DNA from: Herbiconiux sp. A18JL235
Lineage (GTDB): Bacteria; Actinomycetota; Actinomycetes; Actinomycetales; Microbacteriaceae
Length of the DNA: 64,000 nucleotides
Direction of reading: 5' to 3'
Assembly: GCF_040939305.1 (NCBI RefSeq)
Contig: NZ_CP162511.1
Location: forward strand, 4,030,001 to 4,094,000
In this document: piece after piece, positions 8,778-18,019 of the stretch
Layout of the letters: the number at the start of each line of letters is the position of its first letter
Position numbering within the stretch: the first letter of the stretch is position 1
Made by a program: the position numbers and the translations under genes
The notes under the pieces: model-generated
Told to the model about the DNA's origin: nothing
The model's input: only the letters and a program-made list of their open reading frames with translations
Databases searched by the model: none

Positions 8778-10901
8778 ATGGCTTTCAGGATCTCGGTCGA
8801 CACCGGTGGCACCTTCACCGACGTCGTCATCACCGATGCCGACGGCGGCATCCACATCGGGAAGGCGCTCACCACCTACCAGCGCGCCTTCGACGGAGTC
8901 TCGACCGCGGTGGAGCAGGTGGCCGGGCGCCTCGGCCTCAGTGTGCGCGAGCTGCTCGCCGACACCTCGCACTTCGCCTACGGGACCACGCGTTCCACCA
9001 ACGCGATCGTCGAGAAGAAGACGGCGGTCACGGCGCTGTTCACGACCGCGGGTTTCCCCGACACCCTGCTGCTGCGCGAGGGCGGACGACTGGGCGGCGC
9101 CTTCTCGCCCCGCGAGTTCGAACCGCCCTACGTGCCGCGCTACCTCACCTTCGAGATCGCCGAGCGCATCGACAGCGACGGCGAGGTGCACCTCGAGCTC
9201 GACGAGGAGACGGTGATCGAAGCCATCCGCCAGTGCCGTGAGCACGGCGTGGAGGCGATCGGCGTGAGCCTGCTCTGGTCGACCGTCAACCCGGCCCACG
9301 AGCTCGCCGTCGACCGGCTGCTCGCCGAGCACCTCCCCGAGGTGCCGCGCACCCTGAGCCACCGTCTGAACCCCGTGCTGCGCGAGTACCGCCGAACCTC
9401 GTCGACCGTCATCGACGCCTCCCTGAAGCCGCTCATGCAGAGCTTCCTCGCCCAGCTCTCCGACGACCTCGTCGAGGCCGGGTTCACCGGCAGGCTCCTC
9501 ATCTCCACGAGCTACGGCGGTTCGTGGCCGGTGTCGCGGATGGCCGACCGCCCGATCTACAGCGTCGGTTCCGGCCCGTCGATGGCGCCGATCGCCGCGC
9601 TGCACGCCGGCCGCACGACTCTCGGCGAGGAGCGCCCGAACGTGCTGGTCTGCGACACCGGAGGAACCACCTTCGACGTGGGGCTCATCAGCGACGGCAC
9701 CATCCACTTCTCGGCCGACACCTGGCTCGGCCAGAAGTGGACCGGGCACATCACCGGCACGAAGTCGGTCGACGTGCGCTCCATCGGGGCGGGCGGCGGC
9801 TCGATCATCAGCGTCGACTCCTCCGGCCTCGTGCGGGTGGGCCCCGAGAGCGCCGGAGCCGACCCCGGCCCCGCCTGCTACGGCCGCGGCGGAACCCGCC
9901 CCACGGTCACCGACGCCGCACTCGTGCTGGGCTACTTCGACCCGATCGGCTTCATCGGCGGCACGCTCAGCCTCGACGTCGAGGCCGCCCGAGACGCCCT
10001 GCGGCCGGTGGCCGAGCGCTTGGGCACGAGCATCGAGCAGGCCGCTCGTGGTGCACTCGTCATCGCGAGCCAGAACATCGTCTCCGCGGTGCGGGAGATG
10101 ACGATCTCGCAGGGCATCGACCCGCGAGACCTCTCGATCATCGCGGGCGGCGGCGCCTCGGGCGTCAACATCGTGCAGATCGCGCGCGAGCTCGGTGTCG
10201 CGACCGTGGTGCTGCCCAAGACGGCGGGCGCTCTCTCGGCAGCAGGGGCGCTCAATGCCGACCTCATCTCCGACTTCACGGCGAGCGCCTTCACCACCAC
10301 GCGGTCGTTCGACGTCGAGGCGGCGGCGGGGGCCCTCGCCGCCCTCGAGGCCCAGGCGCAGGAGTTCATCGACGAGACCGCCTCGCTGAACCCGGTCGCC
10401 GTGCGCACGCAGCTCTCGGTCGACGCCCGCTACCCCGGTCAGGTGTGGGAGCTCGAGACGCCCGTCGAGGTGACTGACGACGGCTCGATCGACCTGGAAG
10501 CCCTCGAGGCGGCGTTCCACGCGCAGCACCTCCGGGTGTTTCAGGTGAACGACCCGAGCCAGCACGTGGAGTGCCTGATCTGGAAGCTGCGCGTCACGGC
10601 CGAACTCGACAAGCCCGCTCCGCGCCAGGCACCGGCAGCGGCCGGCGACCCTGAGCCGGTGCGGGTGCGCCCGGTGCTCTTCGCCTTCGCGGATGCGCCC
10701 GACACGCCGGTCTACGACGGTGCCCGGCTCGGGTCGGGAAGCACTGTGCACGGCCCCGCCATCATCCTCGAGGCCACCACCACCCTGGTGGTCGACCCCG
10801 GCGCCACCGTCGTCGTGGCACCCACCTCCGACTACATCATCAGCACGGGATCGAACGACACCCTCGGTTCGTTCGCCGCCCGGGAAGGAGCCCTGGCATG
10901 A
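8778..10901 (+). CDS. hyuA: Hydantoinase/oxoprolinase subunit A
   Basis: 707 residues from ATG 8778 (ribosome site CGGAGA); 33 bp of open frame upstream lacks one. It belongs to the HyuA / N-methylhydantoinase A / acetone carboxylase beta family, which uses ATP to open or activate a cyclic amide or related substrate. The ASKHA-type nucleotide motifs are clear: SVDTGGTFTDVV at the N-terminus and VCDTGGTTFDVG near residue 295, plus FAYGTTRSTNAI and IGAGGGSI. It overlaps hyuB by 4 bp; together they form one enzyme. The exact substrate (5-oxoproline, hydantoin or other lactam) is not readable from sequence. Confidence 0.9.
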   Translation: MAFRISVDTGGTFTDVVITDADGGIHIGKALTTYQRAFDGVSTAVEQVAGRLGLSVRELLADTSHFAYGTTRSTNAIVEKKTAVTALFTTAGFPDTLLLREGGRLGGAFSPREFEPPYVPRYLTFEIAERIDSDGEVHLELDEETVIEAIRQCREHGVEAIGVSLLWSTVNPAHELAVDRLLAEHLPEVPRTLSHRLNPVLREYRRTSSTVIDASLKPLMQSFLAQLSDDLVEAGFTGRLLISTSYGGSWPVSRMADRPIYSVGSGPSMAPIAALHAGRTTLGEERPNVLVCDTGGTTFDVGLISDGTIHFSADTWLGQKWTGHITGTKSVDVRSIGAGGGSIISVDSSGLVRVGPESAGADPGPACYGRGGTRPTVTDAALVLGYFDPIGFIGGTLSLDVEAARDALRPVAERLGTSIEQAARGALVIASQNIVSAVREMTISQGIDPRDLSIIAGGGASGVNIVQIARELGVATVVLPKTAGALSAAGALNADLISDFTASAFTTTRSFDVEAAAGALAALEAQAQEFIDETASLNPVAVRTQLSVDARYPGQVWELETPVEVTDDGSIDLEALEAAFHAQHLRVFQVNDPSQHVECLIWKLRVTAELDKPAPRQAPAAAGDPEPVRVRPVLFAFADAPDTPVYDGARLGSGSTVHGPAIILEATTTLVVDPGATVVVAPTSDYIISTGSNDTLGSFAAREGALA

Positions 10902-12718
10902 CCGCCACCGACACCGACACCGACACCGCGCCGGCCTCCTCGGCCGCGCCGACGAAGACCGACCCCATCCTCCTCGCCGTCATCTCCAACCGGCTCGACT
11001 CGATCGTGCGGGAGATGGAGAACACCCTGCTGCGCACGGGGCGGAGCGGCGTTCTCAACATGGCGCGCGACTTCTCCTGCGCCATCACCACGGGCGAGAA
11101 CGAGCTGCTCTCCTCGGCCGAGGGCCTCCCCTGCCACATCTTCGGCGCGCACCTCATGACAGAGGCCATGACCGAGCTCCAGCCCGACCTCGCCGAAGGC
11201 GACGCCTTCCTGCACAACGACCCGTACCGGGGCAATTCGCACGCCGCCGACCACACCATCCTCATCCCGGTGTTCTTCGAGGGCGAGCACATGTTCACCA
11301 CGCTGGCGAAGGCTCACCAGGCCGACATCGGCAACTCCGAGCCCTCCACCTACATGCCGTTCGCGAAAGACGTCTACCAGGAGGGCGCGCTCATCTTCCC
11401 GTGCGTGCGCATCCAGCAGGACTACCGCGACGTCGACGACATCATCCGCATGTGCCGTGCCCGCATCCGTGTACCCGAGCAGTGGTACGGCGACTACCTC
11501 GCCATGGTGGGAGCGGCGCGCGTCGCCGAGGCGAGGCTGAAGGAGCTGTGCGAGCGCTACGGCCGCGACACGCTCAAGGCGTTCATCCGCGACTGGATGG
11601 ACTACTCCGAAGACCGGATGGCGCAGGCCATCGAGAAGCTGCCGGGTGGCCGCACCGTGGGCACCGGGCGGCACGACCCCATTCCCGGCGTGCTCCCCGA
11701 CGGCATCGAGATCACGGTGAAGCTCGACGTCGACACCGCGGAACGGCGCATCACTGTCGATCTGCGCGACAACATCGACTGCATCCCCGCCGGTGTCAAC
11801 GAGTCGGAGGCATGCACCGTCAGCAACGTGATGGCGGGCATCTTCAACTCGCTCGAGACGGGCATCCCGGCCAACTCGGGATCGTTCCGCCGCATCGAGC
11901 TGCTGCTGCGCGAGAACTGCATCGTCGGCAAGCCCCGGTTTCCGCACTCCACCTCGGTCGCCACCACCAACGTCGGCGATCGCCTCACCGTCACCACGCA
12001 GAAGGCCGTCGCCGACGCGTGGGCCGGTTTCGGCGCCGCGGAGGGCGCGACCGGGCTCGGCCCCGGCTTCTCCGTGGTCTCGGGCACCGACCGCCGCACC
12101 GGGGGCGAGCCCTACGTGAACCAGGTCTTCCTCGGTTCGCAGGGCGGGCCGGCGCACCCAGAGATCGACGGCTGGGTCACCTACGGGCTCGCCGTCGCGG
12201 CCGGGCTGATGTTCCGCGACAGCATCGAGCTCTCGGAGCTCAAGTATCCGTTCCGCGTGGAGGAGCTGCGCATCCGCACCGACTCGGAGGGCGCGGGCCG
12301 CCGACGCGGGGCACCGGGAGCCACCGTCGCCTTCGGGCCGAAGTGGGACCCGATGGAGGCCGCCTACGTGACCGACTGCGTCTCCTTCCCGCCGCGGGGC
12401 ACCCAGGGCGGCCTCCCCGCCGCCCGCAACGTCGCCTTCGCCAGGGACGCCGGGGGTGCTGAGCGCGAGATCGACTCGCTGGGCGCCATCACCCTCCAGG
12501 CCGGAGAACGGATCGGCCAGCACTCCACCGGGGGTGGCGGCTACGGCCACCCCTTCGAGCGCGAACCGGAACGGGTGCTCGACGACGTGCGGATGGGGTT
12601 CGTGTCGATCGACCGCGCCCGCGAGGTCTACGGAGTCGCGCTCACGGGCGACCGCCCGTCGGCGTCACTGTCGATCGACGACGCCGGCACCGCTCTGCTG
12701 CGCGCCGGCGAGAGGTGA
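10898..12718 (+). CDS. hyuB: Hydantoinase/oxoprolinase subunit B
   Basis: 606 residues, the HyuB partner. Typical motifs include NRLDSIVREMENTLLRTGRS, DFSCAIT, EGDAFLHNDPYRGNSHAADH, and the glycine-rich end ERIGQHSTGGGGYGHPFER. Length is normal for the family (about 550-600), with an additional low-complexity Thr/Asp start (TDTDTDTA). It is translationally coupled to hyuA by ATGA and followed after 52 bp by a two-component system on the same strand. Confidence 0.9.
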   Translation: MTATDTDTDTAPASSAAPTKTDPILLAVISNRLDSIVREMENTLLRTGRSGVLNMARDFSCAITTGENELLSSAEGLPCHIFGAHLMTEAMTELQPDLAEGDAFLHNDPYRGNSHAADHTILIPVFFEGEHMFTTLAKAHQADIGNSEPSTYMPFAKDVYQEGALIFPCVRIQQDYRDVDDIIRMCRARIRVPEQWYGDYLAMVGAARVAEARLKELCERYGRDTLKAFIRDWMDYSEDRMAQAIEKLPGGRTVGTGRHDPIPGVLPDGIEITVKLDVDTAERRITVDLRDNIDCIPAGVNESEACTVSNVMAGIFNSLETGIPANSGSFRRIELLLRENCIVGKPRFPHSTSVATTNVGDRLTVTTQKAVADAWAGFGAAEGATGLGPGFSVVSGTDRRTGGEPYVNQVFLGSQGGPAHPEIDGWVTYGLAVAAGLMFRDSIELSELKYPFRVEELRIRTDSEGAGRRRGAPGATVAFGPKWDPMEAAYVTDCVSFPPRGTQGGLPAARNVAFARDAGGAEREIDSLGAITLQAGERIGQHSTGGGGYGHPFEREPERVLDDVRMGFVSIDRAREVYGVALTGDRPSASLSIDDAGTALLRAGER

Positions 12719-12770
12719 CCCCGCGGTGATCGCCGGCCGGGTGCGCGCAGAGGCGTGGAAGGATGTGACG

Positions 12771-14654
12771 ATGGCGGAGGGACAGGAATCACGCGTCCCC
12801 GATCTCTCCGTGTTCGAGTCGCTTCCCGCCGCCTGCGCGCTCCTCGGCCGCGATCGCGACGGCGCGCTCGTGCTGCTGGCCACGAACGCGGCGTTCGAGC
12901 AGCACGTCGACGTCGATCTCGCCTTCGTCATCGACGACGGCGAGCTGTCGGCCCGTCTGGACGGTGTGCTCGGCCTCGCGCTGGCCGAGTCGCAGTGGCG
13001 CAACATCGCGCTCCCGGGGTACAGCGGGCGACTCCGTGCCAGCCGGATGGCCGAGCCGGCGGGAACCGTCGTGGTGGAGTTCGCCGAGCGCCAGCTCTTC
13101 GACGAGCTCGCCCTGCGCTCGCGCGTCGACCAGCTGCAAGACCTCGTCGACAACTCCACAGCGCTCATGTACGTCAAAGACCTCGACGGGCGCTACCTGA
13201 TCGTCAACGACTACTTCGCCCGGCGTTTCGGGGTGCAGCCCTCCGAGATCGTGGGCAAGAGCGACCACGACCTGTTCCCCTTCTCCAGCGCCGACGTCTA
13301 CAGCGAGCACGATCGCGACGTGGTGGAGTCGGGCATCTCGGTCGAGGTCGAGGAGCCGTTCGCCCCGATCGGAGGAGAGACCGACGGCGACGACGACCGC
13401 CGATGGCTCTCGATCAAGTTCCCACTGCTCGACGCCTCCGGCCGCCCGTATGCCCTCGGCGCCATCTCCACCGACATCACCGACCGCAAACGCGCCGAAT
13501 CGGCTGCCCGCATCGCGATGCACGAGGCCGAGCGCGCCAACCAGTCCAAGAGCGAGTTCCTCTCCCGCATCAGTCACGAGCTCCGCACCCCGCTGAACGC
13601 CATCCTCGGCTTCGCCCAGCTCCTGCACGACGGCTCGGTCACGCCCTCGCAGCTCGAGGGGTCGCAGCACATCCTCGACGCCGGCAGGCACCTCCTCTCC
13701 CTCGTCAACGACGTTCTCGACATCACCTGGATCGATGCGGGGGCCCCGGGCCTCGTGCTCTCCACCGTCCCCGCGGTGGAACCCCTGCACGAGGCACTCC
13801 AGCTCATCCGTCCCATCGCCCGCCGCGACGACATCGAGATCGCGAGCGACCTGCACCACGCACTGTTCCGGTCGGTCGTCGGTGACGCGCAGCGCCTTCG
13901 CCAGGTCTTCCTCAACCTGCTGAGCAACGCCGTGAAGTTCAACAGCAGGCACGGTGCCATCAAGGTCAGCTGCGCCGTGCACGGCGACCGGCTGCGCTTC
14001 CTGGTCACCGACACGGGCCGCGGCATCCGCGACGACGAGCGCGAGCTGCTGTTCACCGCCTTCGGCCGGCTGCCTTCGTCGGCCGACATCGAGGGGACCG
14101 GTCTCGGGCTCGCACTCTCCCGCCGGCTGGTGGAGGAGATGGGCGGAGAACTCGGCATCGAACACAGCGCGGTGGGTGAGGGCACGACCTTCTACGTCGA
14201 GCTGGTGCTGGCGGAAGCAGACGCGGTCACCGCCGCACCCGAGCCCGCCCAACCCCACGACGACGGCGAGGAGATCACCGCCACGGTGCTCCACATCGAG
14301 GACACCCATGCCAACCTGAGACTCGTCGAGCACATCCTCGGCCGCTATGAGAAGCTGGAGCTCGTTCCGGCGACGAGCGGCGCGACCGGCATCGACATCG
14401 CCCGGCGCCTGGGGCGGGAGCTCGACCTCGTCCTGCTCGACCTCAACCTGTCCGACATGACGGGCGCCGATGTCATCGCCGCCTTCCATGCCGATCCCGT
14501 TCTGAAAGACACGCCCGTGATCGTCCTCTCCGCCGACGCGACCCCCACCCGGATCGCCCATCTGCGCTCGATGGGAATCGCCGACTACCTCACCAAGCCG
14601 CTCGACATCCGCCTGTTCGTCGACGCCGTGCGGCGGGTGCTCGACCGGCGATGA
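12771..14654 (+). CDS. Hybrid sensor histidine kinase with PAS and receiver domains
   Basis: 627 residues from ATG 12771 behind GGAAGGA; the longer open frame overlaps hyuB and is not used. Order of domains: a PAS-like N-terminus (1-110), a PAS domain with PAC motif (about 120-245, IVGKSDHDLFP), HisKA with the phospho-His at about 269 (SRISHELRTPLN), HATPase with NLLSNAVKFN, DTGRGI and GTGLGLALSRRL, and a C-terminal receiver from about 505 with phospho-Asp 557 (LVLLDLNL) and a TKP lysine. No membrane segment is evident, so it likely senses a cytoplasmic signal. It overlaps the response regulator gene by 4 bp. Confidence 0.9.
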   Translation: MAEGQESRVPDLSVFESLPAACALLGRDRDGALVLLATNAAFEQHVDVDLAFVIDDGELSARLDGVLGLALAESQWRNIALPGYSGRLRASRMAEPAGTVVVEFAERQLFDELALRSRVDQLQDLVDNSTALMYVKDLDGRYLIVNDYFARRFGVQPSEIVGKSDHDLFPFSSADVYSEHDRDVVESGISVEVEEPFAPIGGETDGDDDRRWLSIKFPLLDASGRPYALGAISTDITDRKRAESAARIAMHEAERANQSKSEFLSRISHELRTPLNAILGFAQLLHDGSVTPSQLEGSQHILDAGRHLLSLVNDVLDITWIDAGAPGLVLSTVPAVEPLHEALQLIRPIARRDDIEIASDLHHALFRSVVGDAQRLRQVFLNLLSNAVKFNSRHGAIKVSCAVHGDRLRFLVTDTGRGIRDDERELLFTAFGRLPSSADIEGTGLGLALSRRLVEEMGGELGIEHSAVGEGTTFYVELVLAEADAVTAAPEPAQPHDDGEEITATVLHIEDTHANLRLVEHILGRYEKLELVPATSGATGIDIARRLGRELDLVLLDLNLSDMTGADVIAAFHADPVLKDTPVIVLSADATPTRIAHLRSMGIADYLTKPLDIRLFVDAVRRVLDRR

Positions 14655-15289
14655 GATCCGTCCGCGTCGTGATCGCCGACGACCACCCCGTCTACCGGGA
14701 GGGTCTCGCCCGCAACTGGGAGGGCGACCCGCGCATCACCGTGAGCGGCGTCGCCGCCGACGGGGTCGCCGCGCTCACCGTCATCCGCGAGGAACGGCCC
14801 GAGGTGGCGATCGTCGACCTGCGCCTGCCCGAGATCGACGGCATGCAGGTGCTCGAGGTGCTCACGGCAGAGAAGGCGCCGACGGGCATCCTCGTCCTCA
14901 CCGCCTTCATGGATTCGGCAACGGTCTACCGCGCCTTCGCGAAGGGAGCGAAGGGCTTCCTCGAGAAGTCGGCGTCGTTCGCCGAGATCACCTCGGCGGT
15001 GCTCGCGATCGGCGCGGGAGGCACCGTCATCTCGCCCTATGCGCAGGAGGTGCTCGCCGACGAGATCAGGGTGCGCCAGCTGAACGAGGAGCGCCCGTCG
15101 CTCACCGCCCGGGAGCTGGAAATCCTCCGGCTCGCCTCCGACGGGTACTCGGCGCAGCGCATCGCCGACGAGCTGCACGTCTCGCTGGCGACGGTGAAGA
15201 CGCACCTCCAGCACGTCTACGAGAAGCTCGGGGTGTCCGACCGCGCGTCGGCTGTGGCGCAGGGCATCCGCCGGGGGCTGCTGAGCTGA
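14651..15289 (+). CDS. NarL/LuxR-family response regulator
   Basis: 212 residues. The receiver has the acidic pocket (VVIADDHPVYREGL), phospho-Asp about 56 (VAIVDLRLPEIDG) and the conserved Lys (EKSASF). The C-terminal LuxR helix-turn-helix is complete: LTARELEILRLASDGYSAQR then VSLATVKTHLQHVYEKLG. It starts inside the stop codon of the kinase gene, so the two are a cognate pair. Targets are unknown; the adjacent hyuAB and the convergent csbD-like gene are the nearest candidates. Confidence 0.92.
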   Translation: MRSVRVVIADDHPVYREGLARNWEGDPRITVSGVAADGVAALTVIREERPEVAIVDLRLPEIDGMQVLEVLTAEKAPTGILVLTAFMDSATVYRAFAKGAKGFLEKSASFAEITSAVLAIGAGGTVISPYAQEVLADEIRVRQLNEERPSLTARELEILRLASDGYSAQRIADELHVSLATVKTHLQHVYEKLGVSDRASAVAQGIRRGLLS

Positions 15290-15313
15290 GGCGCGAGCCG
15301 GCTCGCCCCTCAA

Positions 15314-15359
15314 CTACGACCGGGCACGCCCCCGCTCGGCGGAGGGTGCCCGGTCGTAG
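15314..15359. terminator. Bidirectional terminator hairpin
   Basis: Perfect 14-bp arms CTACGACCGGGCAC (15314-15327) and GTGCCCGGTCGTAG (15346-15359) with an 18-nt loop, between the convergent response regulator and CsbD genes. No U-tract follows on either strand, as is common for actinobacterial terminators. Confidence 0.75.
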
Positions 15360-15394
15360 AGGTGTCGGCCCGACTGGCTGCGGGCCGGTCGCCG

Positions 15395-15568
15395 TCAGTG
15401 CTTGAACGCGTCTTTGACGTTCTCGCCGGCCTGCTTGACGTCGGCGGCGGCCTGGTCCTTCTTGCCTTCGGCGACCTTGGAGTCGTCGTTCGTCGCCTTG
15501 CCGAAGGCCTCCTTGGCCTTGCCACCGAGGTCCTGGGCGGCGTTCTCGATCTTGTCTCCTGCGCTCAT
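15395..15568 (-). CDS. CsbD-family stress protein
   Basis: A 57-residue, highly charged, Lys/Asp/Ala-rich protein. It begins MSAGDKIENAAQDLGGKAKE and continues AFGKATNDDSKVAEGKKDQA, which is the CsbD pattern. These small hydrophilic proteins are part of general stress regulons in many bacteria; their molecular role is not established. It is a single-gene unit, convergent with the response regulator across a strong hairpin. Confidence 0.85.
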   Translation of the reverse strand: MSAGDKIENAAQDLGGKAKEAFGKATNDDSKVAEGKKDQAAADVKQAGENVKDAFKH

Positions 15569-15724
15569 TGCTGCATTCCCATCGTGTCGTCGGCGTGACA
15601 GGTGATCCCGTCGCGGTCACCTCCATCCCACTCCTGGTCGCGGATTCGGCAACACCGCAGGCGGCATCGGCCAGGAAGTTCGAAGGAACGGGGCGCTGCT
15701 CCAGAGCGCCCCGCGCGTGACGGC

Positions 15725-16576
15725 TCAGCGACGGCCGAGTCGGTAGACCCGCGTCGCGGTGCCGCCGCGCACCGCGGTGCGCTCGTCGGCGCTCAGCTCG
15801 TCGACGAGCGACATGAGGGTGCCGAAGGTCTCGGCGTAGCCGCCCGAGATGGTGGTGACGGGCCAGTCGCTGCCCCACAGCATCCGTGCCGGGCCGAAGG
15901 CCTCGAGTGCGATCGACCACACCTCGCGCAGCTCGTCGGCGGTGCTGCCCTGGCCCGGCGCGTCGAGGCCCGACACCTTCGCCACCGTGTTCGGCAGGCG
16001 CGACGCGGCCTCGAACGACGCCCGCCAGGCCGCGAAGTCATCGCGCCCGCGCGGGGGCTTGCCGAGGTGGTCGATCACCACCGTCAGCTCGGGCAGGGCG
16101 GCGGCGAGCTGCGCGGTCGCATCGAGGTGGCGCGGCCAGGCGTTCGGCACGTCGAACGCGAGCCCCCGTCGGGCCAGCGCGGCCAGCGAGCGGCGCACGC
16201 CGTCGAGCTCGAGGAACCCGTCGCGCGGATCCTCGTGCACGAGATGCCGCACCCCGCAGAACACCGGATGCTCGGCGAGCTCCTCGAGACGCGCCTCCGC
16301 CACGGCGGGGTGCTCGAGCGGCACCCATCCCACCATTCCGCTCACCCAGGCGTGCCCGGCGGCGACCCGCAGCATCGAGTCGGTGTCGGCATCCGTGTCG
16401 TCGGCCTGCACCAGCACCGCGCCCGTCACCCCCGATGCTGCGAGCTCGGCCTGCGCCTCGTCGGCGGTGAAGGTGTCGTAGAGCGCGCCGGCCGCGGGGG
16501 TGAGCCACGCGTAGCCGCCCGAGGTGATGTCCCAGAGGTGCAGGTGGGAGTCGATGAGGGGGGCGCCGTCGGTCAT
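15725..16576 (-). CDS. Amidohydrolase, probable L-fucono-lactonase
   Basis: 283 residues from ATG 16576, two bases after the stop of the fuconate dehydratase gene, so the two are co-transcribed. It is a COG3618-type TIM-barrel hydrolase: the metal-binding start LIDSHLHLWD, then RHLVHEDPRD, VIDHLGKPP and MLWGSDWPVT near residue 240. Close relatives open sugar lactones (L-fucono- or L-rhamnono-1,4-lactone). Context with fuconate dehydratase makes fuconolactone hydrolysis the best guess. The exact lactone is inferred. Confidence 0.8.
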   Translation of the reverse strand: MTDGAPLIDSHLHLWDITSGGYAWLTPAAGALYDTFTADEAQAELAASGVTGAVLVQADDTDADTDSMLRVAAGHAWVSGMVGWVPLEHPAVAEARLEELAEHPVFCGVRHLVHEDPRDGFLELDGVRRSLAALARRGLAFDVPNAWPRHLDATAQLAAALPELTVVIDHLGKPPRGRDDFAAWRASFEAASRLPNTVAKVSGLDAPGQGSTADELREVWSIALEAFGPARMLWGSDWPVTTISGGYAETFGTLMSLVDELSADERTAVRGGTATRVYRLGRR

Positions 16577-16578
16577 CG

Positions 16579-17868
16579 CTAGACGTCCGTTCCCCGATAC
16601 CGGTACTCGGAGCGGCTCGTCTCCCGCATCTCCGCCCCTGAGCCCGGCGACGAGGGCGCCCGGTAGCGGCCGTCGGTCACCTCGACCGGCGTCACGAAGT
16701 GCTCGTGCAGGTGGTCGACGAACTCGATCATCCGGCCGTCGATCTCTCCGCTCACCGCGATGTAGTCGAGGTAGGAGAGGTGCTGCACGCGCTCGCACAG
16801 GCCCACCCCGCCGGCGTGCGGGCACACGGGCACGCCGTGCTTCGCGGCGAGCAGCAGCATCGCGAGGTTCTCGTTGACGCCGGCCACCCGGGTGGCGTCG
16901 ATCTGCAGCACGCCGAGCGCGTCGGCCTGCAGGAACTGCTTCGCCATCACCCGCCCGCCCATGTGCTCGCCGGTGGCCACCGGCACCGGCGCGATCGCGC
17001 GGGCGATGGCGGCGTGGGCGAGCACGTCGTCGGGGCTCGTGGGCTCCTCCACCCAGGCCAGGCCGAAGGGGGCGAGTCGCTCGATCCAGGCGATGGCGTC
17101 GTCGCGATCCCAGCGCTGGTTCGCGTCGACGGCGATGCGGATGCCGGGGCCCACCGCCTCGCGCGCGATGCCCAGCCGGCGCACGTCGTCGTCGAGGTCG
17201 GCGCCCACCTTCAGCTTGATCTGCCCGAAGCCCTCGGTGACCGCCTCGCGACTCAGCCGGGCGAGCTTGGCGTCGTCGTAGCCGAGCCAGCCGGGGGTCG
17301 TGGTGTAGGCGGGGTACCCCTCGGCGAGCAGCCTCTCGGTGCGCTCGCGACGGCCGGGCTCGGCGCGGCGGAGGATGCGGAGCGCATCCGCTTCGGTGAG
17401 ATCGTCGGTGAGGTACCTGAAGTCGACGAGCTCGACGAGCTGCTCGGGGCTCATCTCGGCGAGCAACCGCCAGAGCGGGAGGCCGGCGCGTTTGGCCTTG
17501 AGGTCCCACAGGGCGTCGACGACGGCGCCGATGGCCATGTGCATCACGCCCTTCTCGGGGCCGAGCCAGCGCAGCTGGGAGTCGTGCACGAGCTCGCGCC
17601 AGGTGCGGCCCATCGCACCGAGCAGCTCGTCGACGTCGCGGCCGACGACGTGATCGGCGAGCGCGTCGATCGCCGCCACCTGCACGTCGTTGCCGCGGCC
17701 GATGGTGAAGACGAAGCCGTGGCCCTCGAGGCCGTCGGATGCGTCGGTGACCAGGCGCACGTACGCGGCCGAGTAGTCGGGGTCGGGGTTCATCGCGTCG
17801 GAGCCGTCGAGCAGAAGCGATGTCGGGAAGCGGATGTCGCTGGTCTCGAGCGCGGTGATCAGGCTCAT
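16579..17868 (-). CDS. L-fuconate dehydratase (enolase superfamily)
   Basis: 429 residues from ATG 17868, which has an AGGAGG site; the frame extends further but crosses the divergent promoter. It is a mandelate-racemase/fuconate-dehydratase type enolase: catalytic K-x-K in GQIKLKVG (Lys 218 and 220), metal ligands in [19 protein letters not shown] and ATGEHMGG, and the catalytic His in [11 protein letters not shown]. The reaction dehydrates L-fuconate to 2-keto-3-deoxy-L-fuconate. The length and the CPHAGGVGL motif fit FucD better than other subgroups. Partners for the steps before and after are adjacent. Confidence 0.88.
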   Translation of the reverse strand: MSLITALETSDIRFPTSLLLDGSDAMNPDPDYSAAYVRLVTDASDGLEGHGFVFTIGRGNDVQVAAIDALADHVVGRDVDELLGAMGRTWRELVHDSQLRWLGPEKGVMHMAIGAVVDALWDLKAKRAGLPLWRLLAEMSPEQLVELVDFRYLTDDLTEADALRILRRAEPGRRERTERLLAEGYPAYTTTPGWLGYDDAKLARLSREAVTEGFGQIKLKVGADLDDDVRRLGIAREAVGPGIRIAVDANQRWDRDDAIAWIERLAPFGLAWVEEPTSPDDVLAHAAIARAIAPVPVATGEHMGGRVMAKQFLQADALGVLQIDATRVAGVNENLAMLLLAAKHGVPVCPHAGGVGLCERVQHLSYLDYIAVSGEIDGRMIEFVDHLHEHFVTPVEVTDGRYRAPSSPGSGAEMRETSRSEYRYRGTDV

Positions 17869-17922
17869 CGTCGGGCCTCCTGGGCTTGGACCGCCGGGGA
17901 TCGCGGCTTCTCCACAGTCTAG

Positions 17923-17933
17923 ACATCCGATGT
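17923..17933. promoter_or_regulatory. Candidate GntR-type operator for the fuconate genes
   Basis: ACATC-C-GATGT is a perfect odd-centred palindrome, extendable to AGACATCCGATGTTT with one mismatch, in the 151-bp divergent region between fuconate dehydratase and the FAH-family gene. FCD-type GntR regulators of sugar-acid genes use sites of this size and symmetry. The binding protein is inferred, not shown. Confidence 0.5.
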
Positions 17934-18019
17934 TTCTCTCCACAATGGTGCCCGCTGGGTGTTCCGATGGCTCATACTGGGGTGATACTTCTGATCAAAG
18001 GCGAAGGGATGGTGGCCAG

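Noticed and set aside
12456..12770. Longer N-terminus for the hybrid kinase
   Set aside because: The extension lies inside hyuB in another frame and has shadow-like composition; ATG 12771 has a ribosome site.
15299..15360. Riboswitch or small RNA at the hairpin after the response regulator
   Set aside because: A simple perfect stem between convergent genes is better explained as a terminator.
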